Shown: piece after piece, positions 35,581 to 49,100 of the stretch
Layout: every line of letters starts with the position of its first letter
How positions within the stretch are numbered: position 1 is the first letter of the stretch
NCBI GenBank assembly: GCA_031763025.1
Contig: JASSKH010000010.1
Location: forward strand, 11,425,427-11,489,426
Source of the DNA: Macrocystis pyrifera
Taxonomy: Eukaryota > Sar > Phaeophyceae > Laminariales > Laminariaceae
DNA: 64,000 nt
Direction of reading: 5' to 3'
The notes under the pieces: model-generated
Databases searched by the model: none
What the model saw: only the letters and a program-made list of their open reading frames with translations
Told to the model about the DNA's origin: nothing
Translations under genes and position numbers: made by a program

Positions 35581-38279
35581 GCACCGCGCTTCACGCGGGG
35601 CGGGTGACGGGGCTCACTGTGGCGAGAGGGAGGAAAGCTTTACCCGGACCGAATCGGTGGCGAGGTGGTCGCGAGAGGGGCCGGCGACGTGCGAGGCTGA
35701 GAGAGAAGCTCTGCTGTACCCGGGTACGATTTTTTTCTTTTTCGACAGGTGCAAGGCAGAAAAATAATACGTACATGAGAGGGGACGGCATCTTTTTTTT
35801 CTTTCCGGAATTTCGGTTTCATTTCATTCCTGTTTTTGCTGTGCTGCTGCTGCTGCTGTACCGCGCCGTGCGTTCTCTTTCGTACATACCAGGTGCATAT
35901 CAAAAGAAGAAAATAAGTACCCTACCGGGGGTAGATGGGTATGTATGTACGTACGGCATGCGGCGTTCGGGTTGTTCTCCTGGGTGGAGCATGGAGCTCT
36001 TGCAAATCGCCTCGCGCCTAATTGTTTGGGCCGTCTGTTCCGTTCCATTCTTCCTCCTCGTGAGCGAGCGTAGGGAGCGGGCGACGCGAAGATTACGCAT
36101 GTGGCGTCCGAGCTGCTTTTCCCTGAAGCATGGCGGCGGGACTCTTGGCATGGTCAAGTCGCCAGTTTGCAACTACAGTCATAAAAAAAACGATATAATT
36201 CAATCATGGACCTCTGTCCGCTTCGCATAATTTTATGTACTTTTCCTTCCTGAGGCGTATGCCGCCCGCTCCAGCGAAGCGCCTTGTACATCATACGCGC
36301 AAATAATTAAGCAGCGACATTGAACACAGACCCACAGACAGGGTGGTCGACCATGACCAGCCTTCTACCAATCCCCCTCATCACCCAGCCTGGTCGTGCC
36401 GCATGTTGATCAAGAGCAACCAGCAACCACCAGGCTGGTCTGGTCTGAGGGCTGTGGGATGTGGGCATGATGTGGACCGCGTACCAACAACAGTTTACGT
36501 ACGTACAGCAGTCGTCAGTCGGTAAGAGGACATCAATACAGCAGCACTACTGCTGCACGGGGGCTGACAGCTGACATAAGTCGGAAGCCCCTGATATCGG
36601 AGGGGTGACGAGAGGGCCCACGATGATTCGCTGCGCTGTACTTTGAGTGGGACAGGAGCAGCAATACGTAAGGAGTGGCCAAGACACAGCCGACAGAAGA
36701 GGAGAGCGGCAACAGCACCAGCACACACCAAGCACACAGCAGCAGTCGCACAGCGCACTTCAAAATACAGCGGAGGTACAACAATCGCAGTTCATCACCG
36801 GCAATACCCTCGCATGGACGCTAAGAGAGCCCAGTGCACGCCGCCCTAAACGACAGTCAGCGGAAATAAATAAACGACTCGCTGGGGTCTGCAAGGCAAG
36901 GGTGCTTGGGTACTCCTCGCGAGCAACGTGATATTCCCTGATTCCTATTTCCTGGCAACCTCGACATAGGTGCTGGGTGGTTCAATAATGTATTTGGTAG
37001 AGAATGATCGCCCTAGCGCTGTCACAACCCACCTGGCTCACCCCGGCAGCCGCAGAGAAGACCCCGTCTCTTCGTCGGAGGCCTCTGTCCGCTATTTCAC
37101 CCGAAAAAATGGTGTGTTTCTCAAAGGTTTAGGTGGTGTGCTGGCCAAGCCTAGACACAACACTAGCCAGCTGGTGCTTGCAAGCAGCGAAAAAGCGAAG
37201 CACACTAACGAAATAATGAGGAGTTCCAAAAGGTTCAGTTAGCCTTAGTTTGAAACCGCCAAAATCCAATAATTATTTATTTCCCCTCGTTTTTAGTTTC
37301 GATGCTCGAGGCTCGATGTCCGAGCGAGGTTCAATCAAGACCGGGTGTGGTCGTCGCGCAGCATAGAACGAGGCGATATTGAGGGACAAGCAGTAGCTCA
37401 CGGTTGGAGGTACGCCCTTGCGTTGCGGGGTTAGATGAAACTCGGAAAGGAGCCAACTTTGGCAGCAGTAAAAAGGGAGATGGCCTAAAGAAAGGTGAGA
37501 CAAACAAGCACTTTGCGGTGTGTCTTTGGACACAAAAATAAACACCGTTTTTCCTTTTTAGTACGTATTAGGATTAAACAAGTATTATTACGGGAGATGA
37601 GTGCAGCTTCGAAGTCACCGCGCACACTCCTGGCTGTGAGGAAGGGGGCAGTTATAGAGCAGATGCAGCGTACAGAGGTGCTGCAAAGGTACACATGCAA
37701 TGGCACGGGATCGCATCAGGGAGGGTGTTTATCGTACTTGCGGTGACGCGTGGCAAGACCGCCAAGCGGCGGGAAGCCATAGTGCCAACGGCCGCTATGA
37801 TGAGCACACCCAGCTTCAACCGGCGGTATATCCAGTACTATGCGTACCCGTTGTATATAGTGGCAGCTCTCGGCCGTTGAACAATTTCTTGCGTCGATAT
37901 ACGAATACTTGGTGCCATACTTGTAGAGGCCTGGAAAGTAGAAGCTTCGTTCAATGCTTCTACTGTACTTGTAGTCGGCATTCTCATGAAGAGCAATATA
38001 TGGCATTCGCTGACTGGGTCCATCCGTTGGTTAACACATGGTACCTAGTATGGCGCTAAGTCAGCGTGGACTGCGTGCGTTGTACGAGCATAGTGGGCTA
38101 TATCTGATAACTGGTAGCTTGTACTTGTCCCAGACACCAGGTATAGTAGTGCCTTCTGGCCAACACCCTCGCCAGAACGCCTGCTGGGATGACCAATCCC
38201 GACGATAACGGGAGTCAAAAAGAAAAAAAAAATCGCGAATTTCATATTTCATATAGGTAGATCACGTGGAAGTTCGTCT

Positions 38280-39275
38280 ATGCCGTCTATTAAAAACAAA
38301 GAAACTGCCTTGCTCAACGATGTGCCGCTGGCTGCGCCGTCTCCCAACAATCCAAACCACACTGCGCCAACCAGGGAGCCCAAAGTTGCATTCGCCAAAG
38401 CTATTCCCTAGGCCAAAAATGGGTGATCCACAGCAAGAGGAGTGGATGGAAGGAGACAGGCAACGGGTGCCTACTTTCACTCCGCAACGAGAGCTCAGTG
38501 AGATAGGAAGCGGCGACCAACAGGAAAATTTAGAGGCGACGTACGACAGCGAAGCCGCGCCAAGGCTTCTCTACGGCAGCACGTCTCGCTTCGGCATGGT
38601 GAAGGGATCGATCGCCGCCAGGAAAGCTACCGCTGCAAGGGCAACCGCCGGCAAGGTGCGCAGAATTCCATCAAATAGGTCAACAAGCGCTACAGCCTTC
38701 ACCACCACCAACCCCGCCCGGACCACCACCAACCCACCCCCGACAACAAAGGAAAAAAAAACAACAATCGCGCTTTAGCAATCTCGAAGTTTTCGAAGAA
38801 GACGGGCCTTCTTCTTCCTCCGCTCTAAAACAAGGTGACGGCATCTTCGAAGTAGCAACAGAAGACGAAGAACACGAAGAAGAAGGAGAAGAAGAGGAGA
38901 GAAACCTCCTCGGCCCTATGGGGTCGTACTACGATCTTCCTAAGGTATCCAGCGCTGTCGACCTAATCCGAACGGCCTCCCACGATCGGAGCTCCCACAG
39001 TCTCTCTCAGGCACGAGGGCTCCGCCAGGCGAGCATGCCGACCGTCTACGCCGACGTCGCCAGCAGGGGGGTACTACCGCCCCAGCGACCGCATCGCGCG
39101 CCTGTACACGTCAACCGCGGCGGCGCTAACGTCGACCTCCGCGCAATCCGTGGCGAAGGCTACCGCCGCCTTGGCGGTCGCGGCTGGCGCCCCAGCGGGT
39201 AAAGGTGGGGGTGGTGGCGGCGGCGGTGGTTCGAGAGCTCGGAACGTCGGGGCGGGCGGCAGCAGCGGTGGTGGC

Positions 39276-39307
<32 letters not shown>

Positions 39308-40121
39308 GAAAGTAGTAACGGCGCCGTTCGCAGCTGAGTCCCGCGAGATCCTCCACTCCCTCGCAGCTCTCCAGCCGGCAAGTTCTACCGGAATGCTGGC
39401 CTCCGCCGCGTCCGTATCGTCGAACACCTCGCCGACGCTACTGCGGGCGGCGGGGATGGGGGGGGCAGGGAATCAGTCCCCCTCGCCAACAGGCGGCGAG
39501 GCGTCGGAGGCGTTCGGTTCACCGGAGAAAACCCAACTAACCGCTACCAGCCCCACCAGCGAAGGAGCGGGCTCAGAACGTCCAGGGGGAAGGACCGGCA
39601 GTGCATCAGAGATCGGCGACGCTGTTGAAGTTGGCAATCGCGTCCGAGTTTCCGCGGACTCGGCGCAGCTGGGGGGGAGGGGTGGGGCAAGGGCAGGAGC
39701 GGTGCTGATAAGCTCGGCGCAGGACACTCGGACTCAACTGAGACTAATGCGCTCACCTCCGCGAGGCATGCGAACCCTTAGCGTTACGTCGTCACCACCC
39801 GCCGAGATGGAAGCGATGACTGAATGCTCGGCCAAAGATTTCTTGTCGTGGAATCCGATCGGCTTAGACGGTGAGCGCAGGGGTCAGTCCGCATTCTCCG
39901 ACGCAAATCATGGCAATGGTAACGGCGGCGGCGAAGGGGGGGGGGGAGCAGGAGGAGGAGGAGGAGGGGGAGGAGGCTACTCAGGGCACGTATTGGCGGA
40001 TGCAGAAAAGCAGAAGACGTCTATAGCGCGCTACTGGGCAGCGGTGGACGAGAGGATCTTGCACGGCTCACCGAACGCGCTGGGTGCAGGGGCTAAGTCT
40101 CGTCTCTACGACCTTCCCCCG
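38280..40121 (+). CDS. DNAH: dynein heavy chain exon 1 (disordered N-terminus), three apparent frame breaks
   Basis: The best start is ATG 38,280 (MPSIKNKETALLNDVPLAAP...AFAKAIP), stopped by TAG near 38,409. The next frame carries on as RPKMGDPQQEEW...LLYGSTSRFGMVKGSIAARK. A third reads FSNLEVFEEDGPSSSSALKQ and a Glu-rich run up to MPTVYADVASRG. The fourth reads YYRPSDRIARLYTSTAAALT and runs through two Gly runs to SIARYWAAVDERILHGSP and YDLPP, donor CCCCCG|GTGAGA in phase 0. Each switch sits on a homopolymer (CCC at 38,405; A9 at 38,753-38,761; G6 at 39,066-39,071), and removing one base there restores the frame. Only the last 60 codons are conserved dynein sequence. An acceptor-like TTCATATAG precedes the ATG by about 24 nt, so a 5' UTR exon may exist. 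Confidence 0.6.
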
Positions 40122-43100
40122 GTGAGAGATAGAGAGGGGACGGTCGTTTTATGATCCGGTCCTGTCTTAGTGGTTCTATCGCATATTGGTAACGCTTGGT
40201 ACGTCCAGACGTGTTGCTTCCGACGCAGCGCAGGGTGGGTTTGAGAGAAACGTGTGAGCGGCCGGGGAGAGAGCAGGTACCAGCAGTCGCAAGGAGGAGC
40301 AATATCTGACGCCTCCAAACGGAACTTTTCCGCCCGGAGTATTTGACGTTTTCCCTGCCCTACTGCTCAACCCGCCGCGTCCCTCTCCACGGCTGTGCAA
40401 ACATACTGCAGGAGCGTGTCGACGGGATAACTTCTCGCTTGGCCTTCGAGCTAAGGTTTGTCGCCGGCATCGAGCTGGAGGCGTACAAAGCTTACGTTGA
40501 AACGGCCGTCAGCAGCATGCTACAGGTGGGGTAGAATGGAGTGGAGTGGAGTGGGATGGGAAAAACCGTCACCGTAGACCGTCCTATGATAATCCACAAG
40601 CTTTTATGCAGCCCCCGCGAAGCTTTCGTTCAACTCGAGCGAGTGCTGCAGCGATCCGCACGAAATTTCTTGAACCCGGCGGGGGGTCAATATTAATATC
40701 GCTTCTAGCATTTCCCGCTACGCTTAATTTAATGCACACTGTCTCCATACCCGCGTTTTGGCGCAAGCATATGCGTCAGAACGACTCTCAACCTAGACCG
40801 CACTGCTGTTTCGGGTTATGTTCTATTTTAGTCACGGTTACATATCCCATGGGACACATCTCATGGGACAACCCGTCGGATATATCCCGTGAGATTTCCA
40901 AGAAATGTATTAAGACATTAGGGGGCCGTCGGAATCCGTTGCGTTACGCTGCTGAGAAAGCTCCGTGGCGTGATCCCGTGTTCCAAGAGCTGGGACAAAA
41001 CCTGCGGCCATGCATATACTCCCGTGATTGCTTCTGTTTTTCGCGATATTTCAGAAGCTATGTGAAGAATCAATACGTACTCACCGTCATTTAGTTTTTT
41101 TGTGATTTTCCGACGCCTATGAACATGATCAAGACTTATGTACATCCCCATTGTTTTGTTTAGTTTCGCGATTTTTCAGCACCCAGGTGCAGAAAGCAAG
41201 ACTTATGTACATACCCGTTTTTGGTGTCATGTTTCGGGAATTTTCGGCACGTATGTGAAGAATCAAGAGCTACTGTAGTTGTGTTTGCAACCTTCTTTGC
41301 GTTCCGTGACAGGACGTGCAAGGCGAACACGCGGTATCGATCGCCAGGGCGGTGGTCGATTACGAGCTCAAGGACCCCGAGGGGAGGCGGGTGCTCGGCG
41401 TCGAACCAGGACACCTCGCGGCTGGCCCAAGGTATAGGGGGATAGCGCTTGACAATACGTCACCCGGAACGGCACAGCACGCGAGAGCAGTTAATCTCTC
41501 TTATGCAGAACACCAACGGATACTGTGAACGGCGTTGCCTTGAGTCAGATGGGACACCGAAGGGATGTGTAGAGGCGGAAGCTTGCCGTGCGAATGGAGC
41601 TATATATATATTAACGATACCTTTTTATGTCGGTATTTCGTCAACTTTCAGACGACAAAACAAAACACAAAAGGCTTGCGAAAAACTATCCCCGCCCCTC
41701 TCTCTGCACACACTTTGTACCTGTAGATGCATTAACAGTTTTTCGCCCAAAAGGCACGAACCTTACAAGCTGTTACGTAGGGGTTCGTTACTTTCGCCAG
41801 TTTTCAGATAACACGCTCTCGAAATATTGAAACAAATGTGCAGATGAAAATCGTGACCCCCTACTATTAATAGTAAGAATCGGGGAAAAAAGCCTACTGT
41901 AAGGCGGCCGGCGATAGGCGTCAAGGTTTCCAGGACAGAGGGGGAAGGGGAAGGGGGGGGGGGGGGGGGGGGGCGTACCACGAGCCGACCATCGAGACGC
42001 ACCGAAGAACCAGCACGGCAGATGGTGGTGGAAATATCTATACCCCCGAGAGGGTCGAGGCTACGTACTGTAATAACGTGTGTCAGCAGGCGTTTCTTGT
42101 TAGGGGTAACGGGCGAAGCATCATTGGACTGCACGTAATCAGCGCCAAAGACGTTCGTTGCCATGCGTCACTCCGTGAATGCATACCTGGTACGTTATAT
42201 ATATACATATATACAATAAATACGAAGTATATACAGTACAGTGTGTATCCGGCAATAAAGCAGTCGTCGTTGATAACTGAGGCAAAAAAATAGGAGCAAG
42301 GCAGGCCAAGTCGGCTCGTCCCGATTTTAAATTGAACATGGTCTCTACGCGATTTCTCTCGCCTTGAGGCCGGTTTCGGCCTTACCCCGAGTAAAGGCAC
42401 GTGCGTCCTTAAATCGGGATACAAGCTAAAAGTAGCAATAAGGCAGGCTGATGTGCCTTGCCCCATACCTGCTTTATTGTGAGGTACCCACTGCAGTTTG
42501 CTTACTTGTTCTCCACCCTCTTTTTCGTTTTCAGGGGGTGCGTACCGCCAGCAGGTACCAGCAGGTTGCTCATTTGGCGTTGCACACGTTTTAGTCTTTC
42601 CGACGCAAACGCGGGTAAGATGATGGCGCCTTGTGCGAAAAAATTGGCTCGTTTTTGTTTTCGTAAAAACTCACTCCTTCGCAGGTGGTATCAAAGCGAG
42701 GAGTACCTTATCCCGGAGTGGAAGGTGCTGCGACACACCGGGGTCTCACGAGCGCGCGTTCGCCGGTCTGCCCTGGCCCTCAAGCGCAAGCTCTGCTCGG
42801 TAAGTCCGTCTCCGTACCGACGCGTGGGGTAGGTGCCGACGTGTGGGTAAGTACCATGAGGATAAGTATCGAGGGGGCGGGGGTAAGTACAGCGGACATC
42901 GGGCGGATCGCGATCTCCAGTCTACAGAGTGGATCGCTATATCTGCAGGTATAAGTACGATCATGTTGGAGGTGTGCTCTCGGAGGTCGAAATGTGACTA
43001 GTTTTCCAGGCTTCGAGCGGCGTTTGAATGTTTTCTCTCTGCATGAGGTCCACTTCTCATCGGTTTTCCGCCGTTTCCTCGTCGCGCCATTCGCGACGAT

Positions 43101-46100
43101 CTTCGCCGCAACTCTATTCGCTCTCAAACGGGCGGCGGGTGTCCCGCCAGGTCTTGCCGGTCACAAAATCTGCAGAGCCGCGGTAGATTCTGTCATATGT
43201 TCATATGAAGTAGTATATCGCTGGTGTTGGGGTTTTGTGGTGATAACCAGGTGGCGGTGGTGACGGCAGAAAAACGGGGCCGGGCAACGCATTCGAATCG
43301 CGTCGTTAAAACCCACCCTCACTCTTTTACGACAGCGGACGTTATCTCGTGTTCTAGGCAATGCATCCATTTAGAAATCGCGGGTTCTTTTCTGGGGGAG
43401 ACACGCCACGCGCCGATGCTCACCCCACCTTCAGTAGATAGCCCCCCCCGTCCAGTTCAGTAGTCGTGCAGTGTGGGCGGGGCACGCAAGATGCCAGGGA
43501 TATGTTTATGTTGAACTCTGACCGTTTCTGCTTCGCCTCGACGTAATTCGTGGCGGATGACCGCCCTTGCTTCGAGAGTTTCGGTCCCGAGGTATCACGA
43601 GTTCATTTGGCGACCTCTTTCGCCTGTGCTTGCTTGTACCCTATTTTGGTACAGTAACAACAACACTGCAGCTGCAAATGCCCCCCACGAAGCGATAAGC
43701 CGAGCCTGCTTTGTGTGCCTGATAAGCTATAATGTATGCCATATATACCCTTTCCGGCCTGTTCTTTTGTTTTCGCGTTTTCCGATCCCTAGTTCCATTG
43801 TCTGAGCCCTTAACCCAACCCCCAAACTTGAATCAACTCCGACGGCGGTGGCTGTAAAACTCTTAACGCTCGTCTCATTTCTCCAGGTGGAGACGGTGAT
43901 GGTGGGGCTGGAGAGGCTGTGGCACTCCGGGGTTATTCCTGGGGACTGGGACACCGCCGCTTTCGGGGGTTCTGGCGACATGGTGAGCGCACCAAAAAAC
44001 GATCGATTGCACCCACAGTACCGGACACATAATAAAAAAGAAACGGGAGAGCTGGTCCAAGCTGGTTTTCATTTTTGTGAGAATGGGTGCGTTTAACACC
44101 AATTTCACCAATTTCAGTACAACGACGACCCTCGTGTTGCTTAGGTTCCCGTTCGTATCAGTCGTTGCCGTTCTCGTTGCTCGTTTCGTTAAGAGGTGTC
44201 CTGTACTATCGTATGTACGTACAGTGGTCCGCCTGCTCTTTCCGAGTTCGAGCACGTCGTTTGTTCCCGAACCTTGACATCACCGTACTTTGCTGTTGTT
44301 GTAAATAATGTGGATATACTAACAGCCCTTGCATTTCCGTACACATCGGCTAAACGAACGTGTAAAAACAACGAAGCATTGGACATCGGCAAACAAGTAG
44401 ATATTACGTTTTTGAGGGGGCAAGGAGCGCCGGGCCGTCCCACAAGGAGGAGGTAAAAAAAAGAAGGACACCGTGTTTTGTATATATCGGGAGTGCATGG
44501 CGCGCCTGATCGTCACGCTGCAAGCGAGCCTCTGCGTTTTGTTCCGTTCCCGGGGGCGGCGAGGCTCTGCGGACAGTTCGATCCAGCTCAACGAAGGGGG
44601 CCCCGAAAACGCGATAGCTGCCGACAGAAGGAAGCGTCGGATTTTTTACACAGACACAGACACGCACACCGATCAACAAATAGCTGTCATTCTTGCGAGC
44701 TGCCGCCCTGGAAATAGTTTGTGCGAGGAGGAACATCAACATCGTGTGTGCCGAGTGCCGATGTGGTGGTGTACCTGGTTATCCTCTCGCTGGCGCGCTG
44801 ATTTGCGGGTGGTTAGCTGTGACGGGAAGGGCGAGAGAACGAAGAAAGAAGCAGAATCGAATCCCGGGCTAGACATCAACGTCGACAAAGCTCCACGCAT
44901 CATGTTACGGAGTAGCAACAATTGGTCGCGGCCCCGCGTTCCGAACCGTACCTCCAACGGTCTCATGCAAGCGTTGTGGGCGAAACGCGTCGAAGAGATG
45001 TCGCCATTTCAAGCAAGAGCGTCGTATTTTCTGCGCCCAGACTAAAGAAAACCGTGCAGGTTATTTCATGGTGGATCTGTGTCACTGAAGCCTACGTACT
45101 ACTTCCGGGATACGCTCGGAGAACTGTGAAGCGGCTGTAACGATTCCGTCTTGATCGCCGTAAGTAAGACGTCCCTCGATTGACGAAGACCCAAGACGTC
45201 GGAGCACCGGACTGCTCTCTGCAGCCCGCCCAAACAGACGATTCGTCGCCGTGCCGCGAACGGTGTCAGTCGACGTTATTTCTACTACGGGGGTCCATAG
45301 TTAATAGGACCTATGGTGTACATAAAAACCTAAATATTTACCTATTTTTACTAACAAAATTTGGTCCCGTTAACTACGGACCGCCGTAATACTACGTGGG
45401 GGGCATAGTAGTCAGGACCCACGAAGTGCCCGAAAGCCAAGGCATCCCATAATTTCAAACGCCCTATTTGGTTCTGATCAGTGCAAAAGGCGCCATATTT
45501 GATTCTGATCAGTACAAAAGGCGCCATGTTTGGTTCTGATCAGTACAAAAGGCGCCATATTTAGATCTGATCAGTACAAAAGGGCGCCATATTTGGGTCT
45601 GATCAGTACAAAAGGTGCCATGTTTGGTTCTGATCAGTACAAAAGGCGCCATATTTGGTTCTGATTAATACAAAAGGGCGCCATATTTGGTTCTGATTAG
45701 TACGAAAGGCGCCATATTTGGGTCTGATCAGTACAAAAGGCGCCATATTTGGGTCTGATCAGTACAAAAGGGCGCCATGTTGGGTTCTGATCAGTACAAA
45801 AGGCGCCATATTTGGGTCTGATCAGTACAAAAGGCGCCATATTTGGTTCTGATCAGTACAAAAGGCGCCATATTTGGGTCTGATCAGTACAAAAGGGTGC
45901 CATATTTGGGTCTGATCAGTACAAAAGGGCGCCATGTTGGGTTCTGATCAGTACAAAAGGCGCCATATTTGAGTCTGATCAGTACAAAAGGGCGCCATAT
46001 TTGGTTCTGATCAGTACAAAAGGGCGCCATATTTGGTTCTGATCAGTACAAAACGGCGCCATATTTGGGTCTGATCAGCACAAAAGGCGCCATATTTGGC

Positions 46101-49100
46101 TCTGATCAGTACAAAAGGGCGCCATATTTGGGTCTGATCAGCACAAAAGGCGCCGAAACCCCGCGCCCCTGGTGAACGTGATTATCCAGCAACGCTCAGA
46201 AACACCCGCGCCCGGCAAAGCTTCGACACCGTTTCGATGGGGGGGGTGCAAGACAGGTCTGTCCACTACAGCGTCGGTCTGAAACCCTCCAAGCAAATAT
46301 CGACCCTGCTTGTTGTCGACAATTGCCGCAGAATCTTGCGGGAGTGTTTCGTCTCTCCTGCAGGGAAAGGTGCGCGCGAGTGTTCGTTCACGATATGGGT
46401 CGTACGTTTCGGGTTGACAAAGGCCGTCGAATCGAAGCTCCGACCCTTAAGCCGTGGAGTGTTCTCGGTGTCGACGACCACTGTTGTAGCTCCCCCAATC
46501 TAGGGACTCTTCAGCTCTAGAGCAACCGATACCGAGGCCCCGATCTACTGTAGAGCTACTCAGCATAACCGCTCCCGAATTTCTCGCTTTCCTTGGAAAA
46601 TCAAGGCCGGCCTTTTTTGTTGCTGTGGGGTTCTTTGTTAATTAACCCTTGGGGGGCAAACTAAACCGCAGTAGTCCCGTTCGAGGCCCAAACCACTCTA
46701 ATTCTAAATAGTTTGTCCCCCTAAACCGGATTGCAGTACTAGAACGCCTACAACCCCACTATGAATAGGGCTACAATCAGACCACCGAACCCCACCTACC
46801 GAATCCTATACGCCCCTCCCCCCCCGACAACGAGTACCCCTACGAAGACCAACAGAAACCCCAAGATGAAAAAAATCAGCACACAAGTTATTTGCGTCGA
46901 GCCGACCTGCTATCTCTTTTGGGGACCCCAGATAGCGACTAATACGACGATAACCTTACGTAGTGTTAGCTACCGTCCACGAGCAGCGCGAGGGCCTGAA
47001 GCTACGGGTAGAATGGTGTCGCGTCCGAGCCCTAATGTGCGAATCCTCGCCTTCAACCATTGTAACTGGAGCAAACCAACCAGTGTATCATCCCGCAAGC
47101 ACGCAGAGGCCGCCGGTATAATCGTGACCCTCGATTCTCAATCTTTGCCTTCTGAGGTCCCCAAGAGGGTCCATTAGACCCCTTGCGGGGCTTCCGAGGG
47201 GAAGAAACGTCGACTTAAAAAAAAATGGGGTGATCACAGCATCGATCGGTCGCAAGAAGAAAGTTTCGAGCTGCCGAGGTGGGCGGGGGTGTAAACCGAA
47301 CCACACTGTTGTGGCTGCTGCTGCTGCAAGGAGAGCTCTAAAAGAATCAGCACGCGCACAGCCTGGCGATACGGTGATTGCCGCACTTTATCACCCCCCT
47401 TGGCGGGAATACTAGGAATGTTTATACATAAATATGAAGCCTCAACAGTCCTTATATTTACGCCCATGGTGGTACACCCCTACGGAAGGGGAAGGGGGAG
47501 CATAGCAATCAAAACCCACGCGATGGGTCCAAACCCCATGCCCCCATCCCCGGGTTTTCACACCGTACCGGGGGGGGCATAGGAGTCAGAACTCACGATG
47601 GGCCCAATAACTAAGTATCTCCCAATGTTTTCACGCCATCGATGGATATAGTTTCTATGTTTTCAAGCGTTATATATCAGTCCCGAAGGGTTAACAGTAC
47701 CGAGTGCAGCTTGCTAGTAGTCCCCCCCCCCCCATGCCCCCCCCCACCCCTCCACCCTCCACCCGCCTCGCCTTTCTGCCGCGCACCAGGTTTACGCCGA
47801 CGTTCTCTTCACCGACGTTAAAGCCTCCACATTCTGGAAGACCCTTCCGATGAGCCTAGACGCGTTTTGCTCGCACGTCGAGAGAAGGGCCAACGAATGC
47901 CTCGAGGCCATGCAAGAGTTCTGGCTGTCCGACGCCGCGGGACTAGTTGGCCAGTACGTCGGTCCCCTGGTAAGGGAGCGAGCCCCGCCGCCGTAGTGGA
48001 AGTATACGTCGTGGTACGAAGTAACAGATGTCTGGCGCGAAACAGTCTATTGCGATTAAGCGTGCGAGGAGCGGGGGGGGGGGGGGGGGGGGCACGGGGA
48101 GCGCAAGAGTTCTGGCTGTTCGAGGTCGCGATACTTCTCCGGCATTACATGCCTATTGGTTTTTGAAAGGGGGAGTTCGAGGAGCAGGACGGGGGAGGGG
48201 CGGGTTCGGGCACAGAGTGCAAGCGTTCTGGCCGTCTGATGCCGCGGGGCTCGTCGGGCAGTACGTGCGACCCCTGGCGAGCGGAATACCCCGGGTAGAA
48301 GGCGCAGCGGACACACCATCGAGAGCAATGTCTGGCAGCACTTGAAACGCTTTTTTAGAACTAAACCGCCCGCGTTTGTCGGGACAAACAACTAGAGTTT
48401 TTGTGGAGTGGAGTTATGTTGGCACTCGGCGAACGGACTAGGCATACAAGGAGGCATACAAGGAGAAAGAGTGAGGGGGGCAGAACGACGTTTGCAGTGA
48501 TTTCAAAGGGATTGTAGAGAAGGAGGCATATGATGAGCAGGGTAGGGGGGGGGGGCGGACGGGGGACATGATGGAGACATCGGGATAGGTTTCTGTCTGG
48601 AGACTTCGGTTTTCCTTTAGAGTTGTACGCGCAATTTTGGGGTACGGACTATGTGCAAGTAGTGTTGGATACTTTCTGTTGTAGTAAGGGTTTTGTGGGA
48701 GAAGTGTTGGGAGTAAGGGTGAGGGAGGAGGGAGGGGGGGAGAAAGGAAAGGAGGGACAGGGTTTTTTCCTCCCGGTTTGCTCGCTACGTGCGCCTCTCC
48801 TATCGTACAACAGCGTGTCTGGTGCCTGGCGCGGGAACGTCCCCTCGCTCCCATTGGACAGTTTGTATTTGCCCACGAAATATTTTCGAACAGCACGTTT
48901 TTATGCCTACTGCCGTAGACAAGTGGTTTTCTCATCCAAGAGCATGTGTACACCGTACGTACGCACATGGCCGGTCTGGTCTTCATCAATATTAGGTGTA
49001 TATCGTTTCATACGTACGTACTCGTGAGTACGGTGGAAACTGGTTTGGTTTGCTGTTGTTTCAGTCGTTTCGTTCTGATTTTCCCTTTGTCCACTCTCTG

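Larger units (their letters stand above)
30832..38279. other. intergenic region between the divergent TAF12 and dynein genes
   Basis: 7.4 kb containing poly-G blocks (31,051-31,078 and 31,096-31,149), family A copies (31,797; 33,240), family C (32,090), an inverted-repeat element (33,365-34,330), a cluster of ACCAGGTA motifs (34,740-34,880) and a doubtful ORF (35,250-35,580). Promoters of both genes should lie here but none is obvious. Confidence 0.6.
43983..47789. other. dynein intron 5 (3.8 kb)
   Basis: Contains a 190-codon open frame of unknown meaning (44,473-45,045), MITE copy 5 (45,283), a 31-bp minisatellite (45,461-46,154), an open frame after it (46,237-46,503, not recognised), a 75-bp inverted-repeat element (46,651-46,725) and GGGGGGCATAG(N)AGTCAGAAC-type dispersed repeats (45,395 and 47,570). 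Confidence 0.6.

Noticed and set aside
45461..46154. Regular 31-bp repeats that look like a CRISPR array
   Set aside because: Units follow each other without spacers, the genome is eukaryotic and no cas genes are present; it is a minisatellite.
48438..48989. 183-codon minus ORF in dynein intron 6
   Set aside because: Pro/Ser-rich with no domain, overlaps low-complexity purine tracts and lacks splice support.
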